In this document: positions 60,227 through 64,000 of the stretch, piece by piece
Position numbering within the stretch: position 1 is the first letter of the stretch
Layout: each line of letters opens with the position of its first letter
Notes under the pieces: generated by a model
Databases searched by the model: none
Seen by the model: the letters and a program-made list of their open reading frames with translations, nothing else
What the model was told of the DNA's origin: nothing
Made by a program: the position numbers and the translations under genes
DNA from: an uncultured Mycobacterium sp.
GTDB taxonomy: Bacteria > Actinomycetota > Actinomycetes > Mycobacteriales > Mycobacteriaceae
DNA length: 64,000 nt
Reading direction: 5' to 3'
Assembly: GCA_900078375.1 (NCBI GenBank)
Contig: FLQS01000003.1
Coordinates: 84,041 to 148,040, forward strand

Positions 60227-63200
60227 GCCGCCCCCCTTGATCCCCCGGTCGCTTCGCTCCTGCCCGCCGAACCGATCACCACCAGCAGATCGCCGCCTTC
60301 GACCTGCGCGGTGCTGCCGACGGCGACGCGATTGACGGTCCCGGCCTTGGGTGCGGTGATCGCGGCTTCCATCTTCATCGCCTCGATGGTGGCGATGGTC
60401 TGACCCGCGGCCACCTTGTCGCCGACGGCTACCCCGACGGTGACCACCCCGGCGAAGGGGGCAGCGACGTGATCGGGGTTGGCACGATCAGCCTTTTCGG
60501 CGGTCGGTACGGTTTCGGCGATATTGTTGTCGCGCACCAGCACCGGCCGCAGCTGGCCGTTGATGATGCACATGACCGTGCGCATGCCACGCTCGTCGGC
60601 ATCGGAGATGGCCTCCAGCCCGACGATCAGATCGACACCGCGCTCGAGCACGATGCGGTGCTCATCCCCGGGGCGCAGACCGCACAGGAATTGATTACCG
60701 GACAGGCCCGACGTGTCGCCGTACTCCTCGCGGTGCGCCTCGAATTCCTTGGTGGGGCCGGGGAACAGCAGCCGGTTCAGCGTCGCCTGGCGAGCCAGGC
60801 CGGGTTCACCGAGCACCTTCTCGTCCTCGACCGACAGCGGCTCCTCGGGCTTGGCCGGGCCACGCCCTTCTAATGCTTTGGTGCGCAACGGTTCCGGCCA
60901 GCCACCGGGCGGGTCACCCAGCTCGCCACGCAGGAACCCGATCACCGAGTCGGGGATGTCGTGACGCGCGGGGTCTTCGGCGAATTCCTCCGCGGTGATC
61001 CCGGCACCGACCAATGCCAGCGCCAGGTCCCCGACCACCTTGCTCGACGGGGTGACTTTGACCAGCCTGCCCAAGATCCGGTCGGCGCCGGCGTAGGCGT
61101 TCTCGACGTCCTCGAACCGTTCACCCAGGCCGAGCGCAATGGCTTGCGTGCGTAGGTTACTCAGCTGGCCACCGGGGATCTCGTGGTGATAGACCCGGCC
61201 GGTCGGTGCCGGCAGGCCGGCCTCGAACGGGGCGTATTGCCGCCGCAGCAGCTCCCAGTACGGCTCAAGGTCGCATACCGCGTCCAGGTCGAGTCCGGTG
61301 TCGAACGGGGTGTGTGCCGCCGCGGCGACGATCGCCGACAGCGGCGGCTGGCTGGTGGTGCCCGACAGCGGCGCCGCGGCGCCGTCGACCGCGCTTGCTC
61401 CGGCATGCCAGGCCGCGGTGTAGGTGGCCAGCTGGCCGCCGGGGGTGTCGTGGGTGTGCACGTGCACCGGTAGGTCGAAGCGGCTGCGCAGCGCCGACAC
61501 CAGGGTGGTCGCCGCCGGCGGACGCAGCAGGCCGGCCATGTCCTTGATCGCCAGCACATGGGCCCCGGCGTCGACGATCTGCTCGGCCAGCCGCAGCCAG
61601 TAGTCCAGCGTGTAGAGCGTCTCGGCGGGGTTGGACAGGTCGCCGGTGTAGCTCATCGCGACTTCGGCTACCGCCGAACCGGTTTGGCGCACCGCGTCGA
61701 TGGCGGGTCGCATCGACTCGACGTTGTTGAGCGCATCGAAGATGCGGAAGATGTCGACACCGGTGCGGGTGGCCTCGTCGACGAACGCGTGTGTCACCGC
61801 CTCCGGGTACGGCGTGTACCCCACGGTGTTGCGGCCGCGCAGCAGCATCTGCAGGCAGATGTTGGGGACCGCCTCGCGTAGCGAGGCCAATCGCTCCCAC
61901 GGGTCTTCTTTCAGGAAGCGAAGCGCCACATCGTAAGTCGCACCTCCCCAGCATTCGATTGACAACAGCTGCGGCATCATCCTGGCGATGTGGGGCGCGA
62001 CAGCCAGGAGGCCCGACGAACGCACCCGCGTCGCCAGCAGCGACTGGTGTGCGTCCCGGAACGTCGTATCCGTCACGCCTACACCCGGAGAATCCTTGAG
62101 CCACTGGGCGAATCCCTCGGGACCCAGTTCGTCGAGGCGCTGTTTGCTCCCCGAGGGCGGGGTGGTCGACGCGATGTCGATGGGGGGCAGCTTGTCTTGG
62201 GGGTAGTACCGGGGGCGATCACGGTACGGCGAGTTGACCGTGACCTCGGCCAGGAACTTCAGCATCTTCGTGCCGCGGTCGGCAGACGCGCGTGACGTCA
62301 GCAGCTGCGGGCGCTCATCGATGAACGACGTGGTGACGCGTCCGGCCTGGAAATCCGGGTCGTCCAGAACCGCTTGCAGGAATGGGATATTCGTCGACAC
62401 ACCGCGGATGCGGAATTCGGCGACTGCGCGTCTGGCGCGAGCCACCGCGGTGGGAAAGTCACGGCCGCGGCAGGTGAGCTTGACGAGCATCGAATCGAAG
62501 TGCGCGGCGACGTCGGCACCCAGGTGGGTACCGCCGTCAAGCCGGATGCCCGCTCCGCCCGGTGAGCGGTAGGTGGTGATGCGGCCGGTGTCGGGCCGGA
62601 ACCCATTGGCCGGATCCTCGGTGGTGATACGGCATTGCAGCGCAGCGCCGCGTGGCTGAATCGCCTCCTGGCTCAGGCCCAGATCCGCCAGCGTCTCCCC
62701 CGCGGCGATCCGCAGCTGCGCCGACACCAGGTCGACGTCGGTGATCTCCTCGGTGACGGTGTGCTCCACCTGAATCCGGGGATTCATCTCGATGAAGACG
62801 TGCCGGCCACGCTCGTCGAGGAGGAACTCCACAGTGCCCGCGCACGTGTAGCCGATCTGACGGGCGAACGCGACCGCGTCTGCGCAAATCTGTTCCCGCA
62901 GTGCAGGATCCAGGTTCGGCGCGGGGGCCAGTTCGATGACCTTCTGATGCCGCCGTTGCACACTGCAATCGCGCTCGAACAGATGAATGACGTTTCCGTG
63001 CGTGTCGGCAAGGATCTGCACCTCGATATGGCGCGGATTTACCACCGCCTGTTCGAGGAACACCGTCGGATCACCGAAGGCCGATTCGGCCTCGCGACTG
63101 GCCGCCTCGATGGACTCGGCCAGCGCGGCCGGGTCACTCACCCGGCGCATACCCCGCCCACCGCCGCCGGCAACAGCCTTGACGAAGACCGGGAAGTGCA

Positions 63201-63651
63201 TGGACTTGGCGGCTTCGACCAGTTCCTCCACCGACGACGACGGCTCCGACGAGGCGAGCACCGGCAGGCCCGCCTCCCGGGCCGCGGCGATCGCGCGCGC
63301 CTTGTTGCCGGTGAGTTCCAGGATCGAGTGGTCGGGCCCGATGAAGGTGATGCCCGCGGCCGTACAGGCCGCCGCCAGTTCGGGATTCTCCGACAGGAAG
63401 CCGTAACCCGGGTAGATCGCGTCGGCGCCGGCGGCCTGCGCGGTGGCGACGATCTCGTCGACCGAGAGATACGCCCGCACCGGATGCCCGATCTCGCCGA
63501 TCTGATACGACTCATCGGCTTTCAGCCGATGCAGCGAGTTGCGATCCTCGTACGGGTAGATCGCAACCGTGCCGATGCCCATCTCGTAGGCAGCACGGAA
63601 GGCGCGAATCGCGATCTCACCCCGGTTGGCCACAAGGACTTTGGAAATCAC
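60223..63651 (-). CDS. pyc: Pyruvate carboxylase
   Basis: Biotin enzyme refilling oxaloacetate for the TCA cycle. 1142 residues: biotin carboxylase (about 1-450; [38 protein letters not shown]), carboxyltransferase ([20 protein letters not shown] with the metal site, VHTHDTPGG) and the biotin carrier with EAMKMEAAI near the end. All in one chain. Mtb equivalent is Rv2967c (pca). The stop overlaps the rsmD start. Confidence 0.98.
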   Translation of the reverse strand: MISKVLVANRGEIAIRAFRAAYEMGIGTVAIYPYEDRNSLHRLKADESYQIGEIGHPVRAYLSVDEIVATAQAAGADAIYPGYGFLSENPELAAACTAAGITFIGPDHSILELTGNKARAIAAAREAGLPVLASSEPSSSVEELVEAAKSMHFPVFVKAVAGGGGRGMRRVSDPAALAESIEAASREAESAFGDPTVFLEQAVVNPRHIEVQILADTHGNVIHLFERDCSVQRRHQKVIELAPAPNLDPALREQICADAVAFARQIGYTCAGTVEFLLDERGRHVFIEMNPRIQVEHTVTEEITDVDLVSAQLRIAAGETLADLGLSQEAIQPRGAALQCRITTEDPANGFRPDTGRITTYRSPGGAGIRLDGGTHLGADVAAHFDSMLVKLTCRGRDFPTAVARARRAVAEFRIRGVSTNIPFLQAVLDDPDFQAGRVTTSFIDERPQLLTSRASADRGTKMLKFLAEVTVNSPYRDRPRYYPQDKLPPIDIASTTPPSGSKQRLDELGPEGFAQWLKDSPGVGVTDTTFRDAHQSLLATRVRSSGLLAVAPHIARMMPQLLSIECWGGATYDVALRFLKEDPWERLASLREAVPNICLQMLLRGRNTVGYTPYPEAVTHAFVDEATRTGVDIFRIFDALNNVESMRPAIDAVRQTGSAVAEVAMSYTGDLSNPAETLYTLDYWLRLAEQIVDAGAHVLAIKDMAGLLRPPAATTLVSALRSRFDLPVHVHTHDTPGGQLATYTAAWHAGASAVDGAAAPLSGTTSQPPLSAIVAAAAHTPFDTGLDLDAVCDLEPYWELLRRQYAPFEAGLPAPTGRVYHHEIPGGQLSNLRTQAIALGLGERFEDVENAYAGADRILGRLVKVTPSSKVVGDLALALVGAGITAEEFAEDPARHDIPDSVIGFLRGELGDPPGGWPEPLRTKALEGRGPAKPEEPLSVEDEKVLGEPGLARQATLNRLLFPGPTKEFEAHREEYGDTSGLSGNQFLCGLRPGDEHRIVLERGVDLIVGLEAISDADERGMRTVMCIINGQLRPVLVRDNNIAETVPTAEKADRANPDHVAAPFAGVVTVGVAVGDKVAAGQTIATIEAMKMEAAITAPKAGTVNRVAVGSTAQVEGGDLLVVIGSAGRSEATGGSRGAA

Positions 63652-63686
63652 AAACGGACCCTACCCCGTAGCCGATACGACATGTT

Positions 63687-64000
63687 TTAGATGAGCGTTG
63701 ACCAGTAGTTCCAGAACCGAACCAGGATCAGGAGAACAACCGCGGTGAACCACAGCGCCACAATCGACCAGCGCCAGGTGTACAGAACCCTGGCGACGGC
63801 GTTACCGGCGAGCGGGCGCAGTGCGATCGAGGACACCACGACCAGAAGCGGGATGGTGACCGCCCACACCACCATGCAGTAGGGGCACAGCGCGCCGATG
63901 CGGTAGAGCGTCTGGAATATCAGCCAGTGGATGAACACGACGGCCAGTGCCGTGCCGATCGTCAGGCTCATCCAGTACCACCGCGGTAACCGAACTTTGG
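63687..64000 (-). CDS. Vitamin K epoxide reductase (VKOR) family protein, 3' part
   Basis: The gene runs off the window end; 5' part is missing. The visible part is the last four helices with the active CPYC motif in GALCPYCMVVWAV. VKOR reoxidises the thiol oxidase DsbA using menaquinone; Rv2968c by position, with a DsbA gene next in mycobacteria. The first in-frame Met at 63971 is internal. Ends 35 bp before pyc begins. Confidence 0.93.
   Translation of the reverse strand, partial: KVRLPRWYWMSLTIGTALAVVFIHWLIFQTLYRIGALCPYCMVVWAVTIPLLVVVSSIALRPLAGNAVARVLYTWRWSIVALWFTAVVLLILVRFWNYWSTLI

Overview
The window is 64 kb of high-GC chromosomal DNA from a mycobacterium. Evidence: gene order cdsA-frr-pyrH, amiC, tsf-rpsB, an M23 peptidase, xerC, viuB, dprA, comM, yraN, rnhB, lepB, rplS, lppW-like, trmD, rimM, khpA, rpsP, dacB, ffh, glnD-glnB-amt, ftsY, smc, acyP, fpg, rnc, sepIVA, coaD, rsmD, pyruvate carboxylase, VKOR. 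From memory this is the Rv2876 to Rv2968c segment of M. tuberculosis. The large PDIM/PGL lipid locus that lies between sepIVA and coaD in M. tuberculosis is absent: only 179 bp separate the two genes. Absence of that locus and the presence of photolyase, copper amine oxidase, type 2 IPP isomerase and a CysJ-like reductase point to a fast-growing environmental species (Mycolicibacterium type). The species itself cannot be named from the sequence.

Layout. 1-5.1 kb: photolyase tail, DUF2631, rlmN, then the cdsA-frr-pyrH operon. 5.1-12.3 kb: an accessory block with a methyltransferase and a divergent MarR regulator over two perfect palindromes, then a five-gene minus-strand operon: two FtsX-type permeases, an ABC ATPase, an APC permease and a copper amine oxidase. 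12.4-17 kb: amiC, an F420-type oxidoreductase, a strong terminator, tsf-rpsB. 17-24.4 kb: secreted proteins, SelO, XerC, siderophore reductase and the yraN-comM-dprA operon. 24.4-29 kb: an accessory block with a translationally coupled operon (MFS pump, a 42-residue protein, a 202-residue unknown, a HAD phosphatase) and a divergent ROK protein. 29-37.4 kb: rnhB-lepB, rplS, an lppW-like gene, an MFS pump fused to a winged helix, and rpsP-khpA-rimM-trmD. 37.5-42.9 kb: CysJ-like flavoprotein behind an IdeR-like box, two tandem D,D-carboxypeptidases, an MPT63-like protein and an amidohydrolase. 42.9-51.5 kb: ffh, amt-glnB-glnD behind GlnR-like boxes, ftsY, and a type 2 IPP isomerase. 51.5-64 kb: smc, OsmC-acyP, fpg-rnc-DUF177, sepIVA, coaD, rsmD, pyruvate carboxylase and the VKOR fragment.

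Most of the window is housekeeping: ribosome maturation, translation, SRP targeting, nitrogen sensing, DNA repair and chromosome segregation. I saw no rRNA, tRNA, insertion sequence, prophage or CRISPR array. The least explained parts are the four-gene coupled operon at 24.8-27.6 kb, the five-gene amine operon at 6.3-12.3 kb, a 61-bp dispersed repeat (two copies), matched promoters in front of rpsP and rplS, and a repeated leaderless start layout with a TAG-type -10 hexamer 6 to 8 nt before the start codon.
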